From assembly GCA_022495995.1 (NCBI GenBank), contig JAFEMH010000749.1, positions 62,001 through 126,000 on the forward strand: a DNA stretch of 64,000 nt. The letters are read 5' to 3'. The position numbers were made by a program, and so were the translations under genes. How positions within the stretch are numbered: position 1 is the first letter of the stretch; each line of letters begins with the position of its first letter. Source of the stretch: Adenophora triphylla var. japonica. Lineage: Eukaryota > Streptophyta > Magnoliopsida > Asterales > Campanulaceae. Below the pieces are notes generated by a model. The model had not been told where the DNA came from. It was given only the letters and a program-made list of their open reading frames with translations, and did not search any database. Shown here piece by piece: positions 1 to 11,295 of this stretch.

Positions 1-217
1 TTCATTGTTCTACAAACAAGCAGTTTGATATGAACAAGGTTTTTGGAACCATGATGCAATTTCCATTAATTCCTCAGGCGGTTACAAAAAGGAATGAAAG
101 AAAATTACAGGGTTGCAAAAAAAACAAAAGTTGGACTAAAGGAAATACAAAGAGGGTGCGGTCCAACAACAAAAGAGTTTATCAAAAAAAATAAAAAATT
201 ACAGAGCAAAAGCGGTT

Positions 218-1064
218 CTAAGGTTGGTGCGGTTCTTCACCTTGCTGCTGCTGCTGCGGTTGGTTGATCTCTGGGTTCCTTGAAAGATTTGAGGCAGAGG
301 TTTCAGACTTCAAAGATTTTCTAATTCTTCTCACCTCATCTGCGGTCCTTCCTTGAGCGGTCACCAATCTCTCTAGGATATTTGCTTGAGCATCAAGTTT
401 GAGATTGGCATCAGAGACAGCTTTGGAATTATCAGACACTTGATCAGATAGCTCACCAATTGAGGTTTGAAAGGAGGAGTTCAAAGAATTGAACAAGGTG
501 TGAATCTCCCCACGAACCGCTGCGGTCCGAACAGAGATAGCTTCGATCGTAGGATCAAGATCAACAAATACTTGGATGGAGGATTTTAATTCATTATCGT
601 GGCTTCAAGTTTAGTGGTGAATCCTATCTTGATGTTTTCAAGGCGGTCATTAAATTCATCCTTGATAGTATTCAACTTGGCAGCCAGATCATCATTCAAG
701 GAATTGGTGTTGACCTCCATCAAGGATTTGACACTATCAATTCCACCAAGAATATTGGTCTCAACCGCACTCAGAGAGGTTTGAATATCTTGAGTAGGAA
801 GCGGTTGGGAATTGGCGGTTTTGAGGAATTCACCTGGAGAGAATCAAAGGCGGTTTTGGGAGGCTACGAGAGTTGAGAAATCATTTCTTTGAGGTCAGAG
901 TCTCCAAATGATTGGATTTGAATGATACCTTCAGATAACTCCTTCTTGAAATTTTCAAAGCAAGAGTCAGCTGAGGCTTTAACAATGTTTGCAATATCCT
1001 TCTCCCCCTTAATGGCATCAAGTCTCTGAGCAAAACTCTTTAAGGAGTTCTTATGATCAGCCAT
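218..1064 (-). pseudogene. 3' continuation of the env-like gene of S1 (coiled-coil region, frames broken)
   Basis: Two minus-strand open stretches, 864-1064 (66 codons, ATG) and 218-496 (92 codons), plus the open but interrupted sequence between them, continue the style of the env-like ORF upstream. They are rich in K, E, S, N and D, with leucine heptad-like spacing, and end in a glutamine/proline run just before a stop. No domain is recognised. Either 1-3 small indels or short introns separate them from the main ORF; the 42 bp gap at about 820-862 has GT..AG ends but is short for a plant intron. GCGGTT/GCGGTC copies continue here. This may be the true C-terminus of the env-like protein or a separate small ORF. 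Confidence 0.45.
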
Positions 1065-4000
1065 TTGTAGGGTTTGAGAGGCAATCGAGATGGGACGAGA
1101 TTCAGCAAGTTTTTGAAGGAGCGGTTGGAAGCTTCAAGGGAGGCATTGGAAGCGGTTAGCTTGACAATGTGGCCTTGGTTTATCAGGAGTTGGGACTGAA
1201 TAAGATGAAGGGTGGAAAGGATTTGGGAGTAGTCAGAGGGTGGAGGAGCGGTTGATGATGAGGGAATAAAAGTGAAGGCAGGGGGCGGTTGAGAATATGT
1301 AGGAGGAGCGATTGAGGGGATGTGGGAAAGAAGGGTTTGAAAAATACGAGAGGCAGGAATTGTATAGGGAGATGAGGTTGGAGTTGAGATGGGTAGAGTT
1401 GGAGGTAAGGTTAAAGAGGCGGTTGGGATTTGGGCGGTTGGGACGGGGGCGGTTGAAATAGGGGCGGTTGAAAGTGGGGTAGTTGGAATAGAGGTGGTTG
1501 ATGTTGGGGTGGTTGGGATTGGGGCGGTTGATAAAGGCGTAGATTGAGTGGGAGCGGTTGAAGTAGTGGTGGTTTGGATAGGAATTGAAGTAGGAGGAGG
1601 AGTTGAAGTGATTGTGTTGGAATGAGTTGAGTTGGATATTTGTGGGGAAGAGATTGGGGATTTAGAAGGGGATTTTTGGGTGCGGTTTGAGTTATGAGGG
1701 GATGATTGGTGTGAGGGTGAATTTTGTGGTGAAGGAGTTGGAGATCTAAGTCTGGAGGTTGAATGGGCTGGGCCTGCTGATGGCTTGGATGTCCATTCAG
1801 TAAAGGCTTTGGGATTTGAGGTGGCTTGATTTTGAGGGGTTTGAAATTCAGAGGGGGATGATGAGTCTGAATTGGATTTGGAGGAGGATTTATCAAAGTA
1901 GGAGGAGGTTTCACCAGGAATTTTGATGTTTGATTTGGCAACAGTATGAAGGTAGTGTTTCTTTGGAGGGGTTGATTTCTTGGCCATTTGCTTGAACCTC
2001 CTTTTCTTGGGATTCTCCCCCTGTGCGGTTGCAGTTTTGGGAGTAGGAGATGGAGAAAGCGGTTTGGGAGAAAGGGATTTGGAAGGAGTGAAATGTTGGG
2101 TAGGAATTGGAGAAGAGGTTTGAGTTTGAATGGGTGAAGAAGGAGGAGTTGGAGCAGGAGATATGGTTGGAGAGGGAGGCGGTTGGGTTTGAGGAAGGGG
2201 TTGCGGTTGGGGTTGCGGTTGAGAAGTAGCAAGCGGTTCAGATGTAGATGGCTTACCTTTGGCAACTTTCTTCAATGCTGCCCTTCTCTCCAACTTGTCA
2301 ATTTTTGCTTTGTAAAAAGCAACTTTATCCTCTTCAGAGAGGTTTGCAGTAGCAGTCTTGACAGTTTTAGCCTTCTTGATTAGAGGAGCAATTCCAGCAT
2401 CCTCTTCTTCTTCCTCTTCAACTGGTTCATCTCTCAGAGTCATCTTTGCCTTACCCTTAGTACTTGGACCAGCACCAGCGGTTTGAGCACGCGGTTGAGA
2501 AGGTGCGGTCCTAGGCTTCTTGGGCTGAGGTTCTAAGACAAGATTCTTCTTCCTTGAGACTTTCTTAATCGCTTTCCCAAGAGCAGTAACCGCGGTTGCA
2601 GGTGACATTTCAACATAGAACTCCTTGGGGTTGAGGGTATCAGCATCATAAAGAAACTTGTACTGGGTATCTCCAAAGGAATATCTGAAGATGTGACAAA
2701 CCCTGGTTCCAAGAGAGTCTCCCTCACCCATAGGCACTGATAATTCAGGAGTTGAAAGTCTGAGATCCTCCAAGTGTTGATAGCTTGTAAACAACGCGGT
2801 TAGGAGCCTGCAGAATGGTCTCCACCTTTGATGCTCATTCTTGACTCTGGATTGATAAGCATCAATGGAACTAGCCAGTTCCTTCATCAAGATCTTGGGC
2901 CAATTTAATTTAATACCATTGTAAATGGCACAGCAGTAGGTCCATTGCTGAGTAGTGAAGTTGTTGTGGTTACCAGTTTTACCACAGACAGACAACCCCA
3001 CTAAATAGCCCAAGTGGCTCATCAATTCTCCAAACTCTCTTCTTGCCCTCTTCTTGTAATAACCAGAAAGAGAAGTCAGATTAACTGTAGACAGAGCGGT
3101 TGCATCCAGAACCTCCTGATCAACCTCCATAGGGGATCCAGAGACATGAAAATCATAAGTACTTCTAATATCCAAATGATCAATGGATATATCGAAGCCT
3201 TCAACACTGCCAACCAGGCACTTGATCTTGGTGCCATCTGATAATACTCTGTCTCCTAGAACAGCTGAGGAGTAAAACTGATCCACAAAGGACGGAATGA
3301 TATAAGATTGGCCTTTGTTGAAGAGAGGGAGGATTCCAGAGGTAGTTAGTCTTCTGATCAATTCTCTACCAAGAGCATCTCCTTGGAGCTCAGTCTCATT
3401 AATCTCATAACCTGGAAGAAAAAATTTTGGATCCTACAAAATGAAACAAAGGAGTTTAGATCCAAACAGTGATTCACAATTCACAAGCGGTTTGGGCATC
3501 TATGCGGTTGGCAAATGATGCGGTTGAAAATGTTGAGAACTTCAAACCTCAAGTAAATTGTGAATACAACAAAATACTTAGAAAATATGTAAAAGATTAT
3601 ACTAGTACGTGGCATTGTAATCCAAGTTTATCCCACACTGCAAGCGGTGCTTAGAGAGGAATTTTATGGTGTCCAGCCTATATACTTAGTAATACCTCAA
3701 ACAAACTTAGCATGCGGTTGCAAAGGAAGAATTAACAAGCATGCGGTTTCAAAGTATAGTGCGGTTCATAGAGACATGCGGTTCATAGATGTATGCGGTT
3801 GGAAATGTATATGCGGTTGAAATCAAGGAATTTCAAGAAGGCGGTTCCAAACAACAGCATGCGGTTGATATTCACACAAGATGGTGCATAAAATTTATGA
3901 AAAATTTCTAAGTACAAACACATGTGTGAAAATCAGATGAACCAAAACATGTGATAAACATTCAAGGCATATGAACAGACATGTTGAAGACATGATGAAC

Positions 4001-4446
4001 ACGAAGAACACTTAGAACACTAAGAACAGAGTTTCAACAAAAGTTCACCAAAATCAACAAATAACATGTCAAAATGATCACATTGAGCAGTAGATTAACA
4101 ATATAACATTAAAAATTCGTACTTTGCTCAGAATCACCAAGAAAAAGGCAAAAGTATATAAATGGGTTTTCGAATGAAAAATTATTAGAGTTCAAAATTA
4201 GTGCTCAAATAGTTTGTTGATCGTAAAATAAATTATATATAGAGAATCTAACAACAAATCCGAGCAAAACCCAACAGAAATCATTCAAAATGATTAACAG
4301 ATGAAGCAAATATGAACAAAAATCAAACAAGGGTTTTCGAAGCTTCATGGTTCATCAATGGCGGATTCAACGAAAGATTTGCAGAAAATAAAGAGATGAA
4401 GTTGAGAAATACATACCATATCAGTAAATGGTGCTTTGGGAGCCAT
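1040..4446 (-). CDS. Env-like extra gene of S1: spliced, nuclear-type, proline/threonine-rich protein
   Basis: Exon 1 is 4417-4446 (ATG plus nine codons), followed by GTATGT. A 983 bp intron (3434-4416) ends in TTTTGTAG. Exon 2 runs from 3433 and joins in frame with a long ORF to about 1040, giving roughly 800 residues. The first 260 or so residues look globular and resemble proteins often annotated as putative plant transposon protein or SIRE env-like. Next comes a basic and acidic linker with likely nuclear-localisation clusters (KKPRTAPSQPR; PKKRRFKQMAKKS), then about 300 residues rich in P, S and T, then a short coiled-coil-like segment. I see no signal peptide and no membrane segment, so a viral-type envelope role is doubtful. 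It has its own TATA-like box and CT-rich leader. Other minus-frame ORFs inside it are shadows. Function unknown. Confidence 0.6.
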
Positions 4447-5090
4447 TGAAGATCAAAGTTTTTAAGTTATGAAATTTAAAGTTTTTAGAGAGAGAGAGAA
4501 GATGAAGTTGGTAGGAAAGGACGGTGAGTGACAGAGATTGGAAAGGTGAAATTGTAAGAGTAGGTTTTTATTTATAGGAAAATCTCAAACAAAGGACAGT
4601 TGAAAAGACTATTTGATTTTCCCATAAAAGAAATCATTCCTCTGTTGCACCCTTTCATCTTCTTCTCATTTGCCAATGACGGCTGACATGATAGCTTTAA
4701 ATGCTAATGTTCCCTTTGCATTAAATGCATTTAAATTTTGAAATAACGTGGGAAAACATTTGCAAAAATGCCCTTATGTCAAAATGTGGACTGAAATGAA
4801 AAAATAAAAGAACTTACCTGGGGTCCACGTGGCAGTGCGGTTGAAAGAAATTTTTAAAACCGCTTAGCTTCTTTAAAGCTAAGAAAAGAATTAAAATTTT
4901 TGAAAATACCATATGTTGAAGGCGGTTGAAGATGGAGCGGTCAGAAGCATTATGCGGTTGGTAATACGCGGTTGACCACATAGGCGGTTTGAATAACCGC
5001 GGTTCAACAATGGTGCGGTTGATATCAAGATTTTCAACAAGAGATACAGCCTAATCTTAACACACAAGTTAGTCAATAAAAGGAATGGAT
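4447..5090 (-). promoter_or_regulatory. Probable promoter region of the env-like gene (TATA, G-box, AACCGC cluster)
   Basis: On the minus strand, TATAAATA lies at 4570-4577, 124 bp upstream of the ATG at 4446. It is followed by a CT-rich leader, with a run of TCTCTC at about 4490-4500. Upstream there is a palindromic CCACGTGG (G-box core CACGTG, 4826-4831) and a cluster of at least seven AACCGC copies (4836-5020). A perfect-looking splice donor CAGGTAAGTT lies at 4811-4820. Between the pol stop near 5091 and the TATA I see no open frame. The elements are seen directly; promoter activity is inferred. Confidence 0.5.
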
Positions 5091-5683
5091 TTATTTAAGT
5101 TCAAGCATACCCATTTCTCCTCTAAGGAAGGAGAACCTCTTGGAGTCAAGAGCCTTGGTGAGGATGTCAGCAATCTGATTATCTGTCCCCACATACTCTA
5201 AATGGATATTCCTCTTCTCCACATGGTCTTTGAGGAAATGATACTTGATATCAATGTGCTTGGTCTTGGAATGCATGACGGGGGTTGTTGGAAGGCGAAA
5301 TTGTTGAAGTGTTGTCACACATGATAGGGCAATTCCCTTCATGGATTCCATAGTCCACCAACCGCCGCTTGCTTCATCCAAAGGATTTGGACAAAGAACA
5401 ACTACCAGCTGAATATACTCGGCCTGCGTGGTAGACACGAAACCGAAGCTTGCTTCTTGCGCCCAAGCAACTAGTCTATTTCCAAGGAAATGACAAGTAC
5501 CACTAGTGCTTTTCTGTCAATAGTACAAGAGGCATAATGCGCATCCGAATAACCTACAAGGTCGAAGTTCGAATCTTTGGAATACCAAAGTCCAAGGTTA
5601 GTGGTTCCGGATAAATAGCGGATTATACGCTTGATCGCAATAAGATGTGCTTCTCTAGGATGCTTGGTAGCGAGCACATACAC
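5091..5683 (-). pseudogene. S1 pol: RNase H domain, copia type
   Basis: Two overlapping frames (5471-5683 and 5091-5438) encode the copia RNase H region and the pol C-terminus. Visible landmarks are ATKHPREAHLIAIKRIIRYL, GLWYSKDSNFDLVGYSDAHY (with the usual YSDAD/YSDAH acid), the STTQAEYIQL region, and the terminal IADILTKAL motif followed by a stop at 5091. A frameshift at about 5440-5470 breaks the domain, so it cannot be translated as it stands. Confidence 0.85.
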
Positions 5684-6723
5684 GAGACACTAAACATGAT
5701 ATCGGGCCTACTAGCGCTAAGTAAAGTAATGAGCCAATCATACCTCGATATAAAGTACGATCAACTTTCTTACCTTTGAGATCCTTATCTAGCTTATTGC
5801 CGGTGGCCGTTGGAGTATCATATGCTTTAGCATTTTCTAATCCAAACTTCTTTATCAACTCCTTGGTGTATTTGGCTTGGCTGAGGAAAATACCTTCTTC
5901 GCATTGCTTGATTTGAAGCCCGAGGAAGAATGTTAATTCTCCCATCATGCTCATCTCAAACTTGCTTTTCATTAGCTTTTCGAAACGCTTACAAAGTAAC
6001 TCATTAGTAGAACCAAAAATAATATCATCAACATAAATTTGAACAAGTAAAGTATGCTCATTATATTTGGCAATAAAAAGAGTTGTATCAATTTTACTGC
6101 GTTTAAATCCTTTTTTCTAGTAAAAATTTAGAAAGAGTCTCATACCATGCCCTTGGAGCTTGCTTAAGTCCATACAAAGCTTTCTGGAGTTTGTAGACAT
6201 GATTGGGAAATTTGGAGTCTTCAAATCCAGGTGGTTGAGCAACATATACGGTCTCTTGCAGTTCGCCGTTGAGGAATGCACTCTTAACATCCATTTGATA
6301 TAACTTGAAATGCTTGAAAGAGGCGTAGGCTAAGAAAATTCTGATAGCTTCCAATCTTGCAACAGGAGCAAATGTTTCATCATAATCGATTCCTTCTTCT
6401 TGCCTATATCCTTGTGCAACCAACCTTGCTTTATTCCTATTGATGCTTCCATTCTCGTCCATCTTATTCCTAAATACCCACTTAGTTCCTATCACTCCTT
6501 GATCCTGAGGTCTAGGCACCAAAGTCCAGACCTTGCATCTTTCAAACTGGTTGAGTTCTTCTTGCATAGCAACGACCCAACTGGAATCTTGGAGTGCTTC
6601 ATCAATCTTCTTGGGTTCAACTTGAGACAAAAGTGAAGTATGCTCATCATAATTCGATCTCCTTGTTTGAACACCGGAAAACAGATCACCAATCACATTT
6701 GTGAGGGTGGCTAGCGACTTCAC
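5655..6723 (-). pseudogene. S1 pol: reverse transcriptase, copia type
   Basis: The frame 6103-6723 carries the RT start ([20 protein letters not shown]), the [10 protein letters not shown] step, [33 protein letters not shown], and the [11 protein letters not shown] block with the first catalytic aspartate. [20 protein letters not shown] follows. A frameshift near 6103 separates this from the YVDD-type block, which lies in other frames at 5990-6090, and from FEMSMMGELTFFLGLQIKQ at 5655-5972. The domain order and spacing match Ty1/copia RT. It is broken in at least two places. Confidence 0.88.
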
Positions 6724-6728
6724 GAACC

Positions 6729-7920
6729 TCAGGGGTAAGTCTGGTTGGGTGAGGTTTCTTGAAGATCTTCAATTGGAACATCGTTAGATCCTTCAAATAA
6801 GTCATGAAAGGTAAGTTGACGAAGAGGTTCTATAAGCTGGATAGGGGAATTCTCAACTTCTTCTTCCCTTGGAGTTGCATCTGGAGAGGGTTCTTCAGGT
6901 GCGGTTTGAAAGGTGCGGTTTGAGGGAATGTCAGTTGAGGGTGCTGGATTTTGAGGTTGAGGTTCAGGTGCGGTTTGAGGTTCACCTGGTTCATTATGCT
7001 CAACAAAATCATCGGCAACATTTGGAGCCAAATGTGGCTCAAGGAGAGAATGCTCATCAAAAGTAACATGGACGAGACTCTACTATTTTTAAACTAGTTT
7101 TATTGAAAATACGAAAAGCTTTAGAATGTTTAGCATACCCAACAAAAATACCTTCATCGGCCTTGGCTCCGAATTTACCTCTATTTTCTCTTCCGTTATA
7201 GAGGACAAAGCATTTGCAGCCAAAGATCTTGAAGAATGCAATGTTGGGGGTTCTTCCTCGCCAAAGCTCATAGGAGTCTTATTATAGGTTTTGTTGATGA
7301 GGAGCGGTTACGAGTGAAGCATGCGGTATTGATTGCTTCGGCCCAAAAATGCGAGGTAGCTTCGCTTCGGATATCATTGTCTTTCCGGCCTCAATCAACG
7401 TCCTATTCTTCCTTTCCACAACCCCATTTTGTTGTGGAACACCGGTATGGAAAAATTGTGATCAATCCCATGGTCATCACAATGTCTTGAGCAACACCGT
7501 TGTTCTTAAATTACATTCCATTATACGATCGAACACTAACGATGTCATCTTCTTTTTGAGTTTGGAGCCGTCGAAGAGTGCGGTGAGAATCTCATAACAA
7601 TCATCTTTGGAAATCATCATCTCAACCCACGTATATCTTGAATAATCATCCACCACCACTAAGGTATATCTATTTCCTCCAATCTTTGGCGGTGGTTACG
7701 GGTCCAAACAAATCTATGTGAAGCGGTTGTAAGCATCTTGAAGTTGATGGGGCGGTCTTCTTTGGTGAAAGACGACGCCTTGATCGCTTACCTGCCGGCA
7801 TGCACCGCATTTCTCCTGGATGGTGGTCGGCCACTTTAGGTAAACCACGAACGAGGTTTTCCCTACCAATCTTTGCAAGATACTTGAAGTTAGTGGCTCG
7901 ACCTCTTGTGCCATAGCCAA
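6729..7920 (-). pseudogene. S1 pol: integrase with linker to RT
   Basis: The piece 7714-7920 holds the end of the GAG-pre-integrase/zinc region (ends in CGAC). 7477-7659 holds the integrase core start VVDDYSRYTWVEMM, with the first catalytic aspartate. 7089-7271 covers the C-terminal part that includes the FAVVYGKEN-like cell-attachment-free segment of copia integrases, here broken. The linker 6729-7031 is proline- and glutamate-rich and has three AACCGC copies at 6899-6978; the conserved core has almost none. Several frameshifts make it non-functional as printed. Confidence 0.75.
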
Positions 7921-7978
7921 CTATTTTCGCTCACATTCTTAGCTACAAAACGGAGATTAGTAATACTACATGCGAAAT

Positions 7979-8340
7979 TTAGATCAATAATGTAAATATT
8001 ACTCTTACGAATCCTGTGAGTAGGGTGACGCCGGAAATGCTATCTTTGATAAAGCAATTTGATGACGTGAAGTTGCAAAGCATTCCTTTGTCGCAAAATT
8101 GAGAAATTGAAAGGAGGTTGTGCTTGAGTCCATCGACAAGAGAAACCTTCTCAATAGTTAGGTTTCCTCTCCTTATAACACCATATCCAATGGTCTTGCC
8201 TTTGTTGTTGTCACCAAAGGTTACGAGATGGACCACTTGCTTCAACGACATCTTCAAGTAATGATCTATCTCCGGTCATATGTCTTGAGCGGCCCTTTGT
8301 CAAGATACCATTCATTATCCTTGGAGTGACCGACCATGAA
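7979..8340 (-). pseudogene. S1 pol: protease / pre-integrase region
   Basis: The ORF 7979-8257 includes HLVTFGDNNKGKTIGYGVI and LVDGLKHNLLSISQFCDKG. These are the conserved blocks that follow the copia protease active site. Just upstream, at about 8290-8335, the sequence reads WYLDKG where most relatives have WYLDSG, so the catalytic DSG appears altered or damaged by an indel. A stop or frameshift separates the two parts. Confidence 0.75.
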
Positions 8341-8912
8341 GCGAGAGGACCTGAAATGTAAACATTAAGAACGAGGTCCCCCTTTATTCCTTGGGTCCTG
8401 AAGTTAGCAACCCTTTACGACCCACACCTTGTGACGAAGGAGGTTTGCTCTTCCTGGCATTGGGTGTGAACCGCAAAGGCATTACTGCGGCCTTGTGACC
8501 TAAACCATCACACACGAACATTTATAAAAACTACAAGCATCATGAGGTTTTACTAACTCCTTACTCTTCTTAGGAGTTCCATGCGGTTTGGGACAAGGAA
8601 GCGGTTTGGGAGGTGCGGTTCCGGCTAACATTCCAAAGTGATACAAAGGGAACGAGGCTTTGGTTTGACCACGTATTTCACGGGAACGCTATTCTTGCTT
8701 TTGAAGGCGGGAGGAGCGGTCGAAGAAGAAGCGCGGTCGAGACACTGGAGTTAGCAGAACCGCCTTTTCCACCAGAAGAGGTTGGAGCAGGGATTCTACC
8801 AATTCCATAAGCCATTTCCTCTTCAGGTGCTTCCACAGAATTCTTAGGTTTTAACACAGAATTCTTCCCATATTGTTTTCCTTTAGGGTAGACATAATTT
8901 ACTTGTCTTGCT
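8341..8912 (-). pseudogene. S1 gag C-terminus / gag-pol linker, fragmentary
   Basis: This is minus-strand coding remnant between the protease and the insertion point of element D. It contains a degenerate cysteine/histidine stretch (about 8480-8530) and a basic, glycine-poor linker with clustered AACCGC copies (8582-8762). No intact frame is visible. It continues, across element D, into the gag remnant at 23636. The last five bases, TTGCT (8908-8912), are the target duplication of element D. Confidence 0.55.
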
Positions 8913-10330
8913 TGAAATAGCCCGGATCCGAGAAAGGCCTCGCGGCCCCGGCATCTGGCAATCTTTCGCGTTGGAGGTGTCTCGCCGTTTGTTTTCGCAT
9001 TTGTAGAGTCGCCACGCCGTTTTTATTAAGCCCAAAACATTGAAAAAGGGCATCGGTTTAAAGATAATTTTAAAGCTGTTTTTGTGTGATGAGATTTTGA
9101 GTTCGGAGGTCGAGATGACTCCCAGGGAAGAGAATATTAGAATATTAGAGCTCACCAGAAGTAGCCTCGTAAAACGAGTCTTTCGGATACCCCTAATATC
9201 CTTTAAATGTTGTGTGTGTGTGTGTGTGCTTTTAAAAATGCATGCTGTATCGGATGTCTACATTGTATGCTATGTATGGAAATGTATTGAAATAGTATAG
9301 GAAGGAAGCCTTACCAATGTTGGTTCGTGTCTGTCTTCCGCTGGGGAATGGTGTTTGAGGTCGGAGTAGCGTTCCGGTATGGATCGGGATTGCTTCGGGA
9401 GGGACCGGTTGTCTGCGGACAGAGTTTCGGCGTGAGTTGAGGTTGTAGGCTGCGTTCGGGCAGAGTTTCGGCGTGCGTGGGGATCGTCGGGATCACTCGG
9501 GCAGAGGTTCGGCGTGCGTTGTGGTGGCAGGAGTCACTCGGGCAGAGGTTCGGCGTGGTTTGGGATCGTCGGTTTGACTCGGAAAGAGCCGGGACACCGT
9601 GGAAAGACCAGGCAAGGCCTCGGAGTACCACGAGGGGCCTCAGAGTACCTCGAGAGTGCCTCGGGGCAGCGCGGGAGCGTCTCGGGAGCGCTCGGGGAGG
9701 CTTCGGAGCACCACAAGGGAGCTCGGAAGGCCTCGGAAGGATCCGAAAGGGGCCGGGAGTGCCTCGAGAGGACTTAGAGGGGAGCCAGAAGGCTAAGGGA
9801 GGAAGAGAGAAGAGGGAGGTGTGTGAAAATGAGGAGGGGAAGCCCTCTATTTATAGTAAAAATTTCGGAGCAAAGAGGTCCGTACGGACCTTCTTGGTTA
9901 TCCAGAATTTTGGATTTCCTCGATTTGAGGGAATCTGCAATGATGGAGAATATTCTGGAATGATGGTGTTCCCTGAGCAATAAGGTCCGTACGGACCATC
10001 TTGCATGCAAAGAGGTCCGTACGGACCAACTCTGCAGGGAAGTAATCATTTTCCCCGGGATTTGAGGGAATATTGTGGACTTTAAGGGGATTCAGTAATC
10101 ATTGAAACAAAGAGGTCCGTACGGACCTTAATTGCTTTTCTGATTTCCTGAAAATTCCCAAAAGGTCCTTTTGTCCCTTTTTATCCCGAGAAAGGCTCCT
10201 ACCTTGGTTTGGTTGGGGGTTTGAGAGGGTTTTGAGAGGGTTTTGAGTGAGAGAGGTCTACGAGGCTGCGTGGATGAGTGCCGGTGTTTCCGTGTGTTTG
10301 AAAGGGGTGATCCAGATTGGGGTACTTACA
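8913..10330 (-). repeat. 3' LTR of element D
   Basis: It begins TGAAATAGC and ends TACTTACA as printed, so in element orientation it starts TGTAAGTA and ends in TTTCA. A TATA-like CTATAAATAG lies on the minus strand at 9847-9856. Four perfect palindromes GGTCCGTACGGACC sit just upstream of it in element orientation (9877-9890, 9984-9997, 10014-10027, 10114-10127). A (GT)n run lies at 9213-9228. A G-rich, serine/glycine-biased plus-strand ORF set at 9477-9983 is an artefact of degenerate GGAGC/CTCGG-rich repeats. Confidence 0.85.
9877..10127. promoter_or_regulatory. Four GGTCCGTACGGACC palindromes in the U3 of D
   Basis: The copies are at 9877, 9984, 10014 and 10114. All four are identical 14 bp perfect palindromes, and the nearest is about 20 bp upstream of the TATA-like box on the minus strand. 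In the other LTR, matching sites are at 23149-23162 and 23401-23414 (intact), 23264-23277 (one arm changed) and about 23290-23313 (decayed). Position suggests a binding site for a dimeric protein that acts on the LTR promoter. Confidence 0.7.
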
Positions 10331-10910
10331 GAAGCCCCTCGACGACGTCACTTATGAAAGAAGTGGGGTCGCCGATAAGATAAGGGTCCTAATGTCGGAT
10401 CGCGTCTTTGGGAGAGGAAGTGGCCGTGAGGGTCAATGTGAGGACGTGGTGGTGTCCTTTTATGTGACCGTTTAGGTCAATAGGCTGGACCCTGTGATAG
10501 GATTCCTACGTATCCTGGCGGGAATCAAGCACAGTCGTAGTTCGGGGTCGTGAATTTGTGTGCATGTGGGCGTGGTGGTGCCCTGAAGTGTTGTGTGACC
10601 GCCGAGGTCAGTGGTAAGGACGTGGTGGTGTCCTGGGATGTGGTGACCGCCGAGGTCAATTGTGAGGACGTGGTGGTGTCCTGGGTGACCGCATAGGTCG
10701 ATGGCTGGACCCTGTGATAGGATTCCTACGTATCCCTGGCGGGAATCAAGCACAGTCGTAGTTCGAGAGGTCGTGAATTTGTGAGTGCGGGCGTGGTGGT
10801 GCCCTGAAGTGTTGTGTGACCGCCGAGGTCAATTGTGAGGACGTGGTGGTGTCCTGGGATGGAAATTTTACGATTTTCCTAATCGGGTGGTTTAAGGCCT
10901 TCCGGGCCGG
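10331..10910. repeat. Irregular tandem repeats next to the 3' LTR of D
   Basis: Units of roughly 45-100 bp share 'gtgaggacgtggtggtgtcc' and 'tgaccgccgaggtca', and a longer unit beginning 'gctggaccctgtgatagg' occurs twice (10482 and 10702). No coding potential is supported; the minus-strand ORFs here are translations of the repeat. Confidence 0.7.
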
Positions 10911-10915
10911 AGATA

Positions 10916-11295
10916 GAGTGAGGACCTGAATCGTCTTCTGGTTGCGGTTGGTGCCACGCCCAGGGAGGACTTTGAATCGTCTTACGGTTGCGGTTGGTGC
11001 CACGCCGGAGGACTTTGAATCGTCTTCGGCGGCGGTGGTGCCACGGGAGGACTTTGAATCGTCATCTCGCGGCGGTGGGCGTAATGCGCGAGGACTTTGA
11101 ATCGTCTTCTAGCCGCATTGGTGCCACGCCCAGAGGACTTTGAATCGTCTTCTGGCGGCGGTTGGTGCCACGCTGGAGGACTTTGAATCGTCATCTGGCG
11201 GCGGTTGATGTGATGCGCGAGGACTTTGAATCGTCTTCTAGCCGCAGTTTGATGTAATGCGCGAGGACTTTGAATCGTCTTCTAGCCGCAGTTGT
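10916..11295. repeat. Tandem array, about 43 bp period, about nine copies
   Basis: Each unit carries 'gaggactttgaatcgtcttc' followed by a variable CCGC/GCGGCGG-rich half. Copies start near 10918, 10961, 11006, 11046, 11090, 11131, 11174, 11217 and 11260. Such arrays between pol and the 3' LTR are known in Tat/Ogre elements and can seed satellite DNA. Confidence 0.8.

Noticed and set aside
1411..2265. 284-codon leucine/proline-rich minus-strand ORF
   Set aside because: It is a shifted-frame shadow of the P/S/T-rich part of the env-like gene; composition follows the codon pattern of the other frame.
1040..3433. Calling the S1 extra protein a true envelope
   Set aside because: No signal peptide, fusion peptide or membrane anchor is visible, and nuclear-type basic clusters are present.
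9477..9983. 168-codon plus-strand ORF, arginine/glycine-rich
   Set aside because: It lies in the LTR of D within degenerate GC-rich repeats, and the other LTR does not keep the frame.
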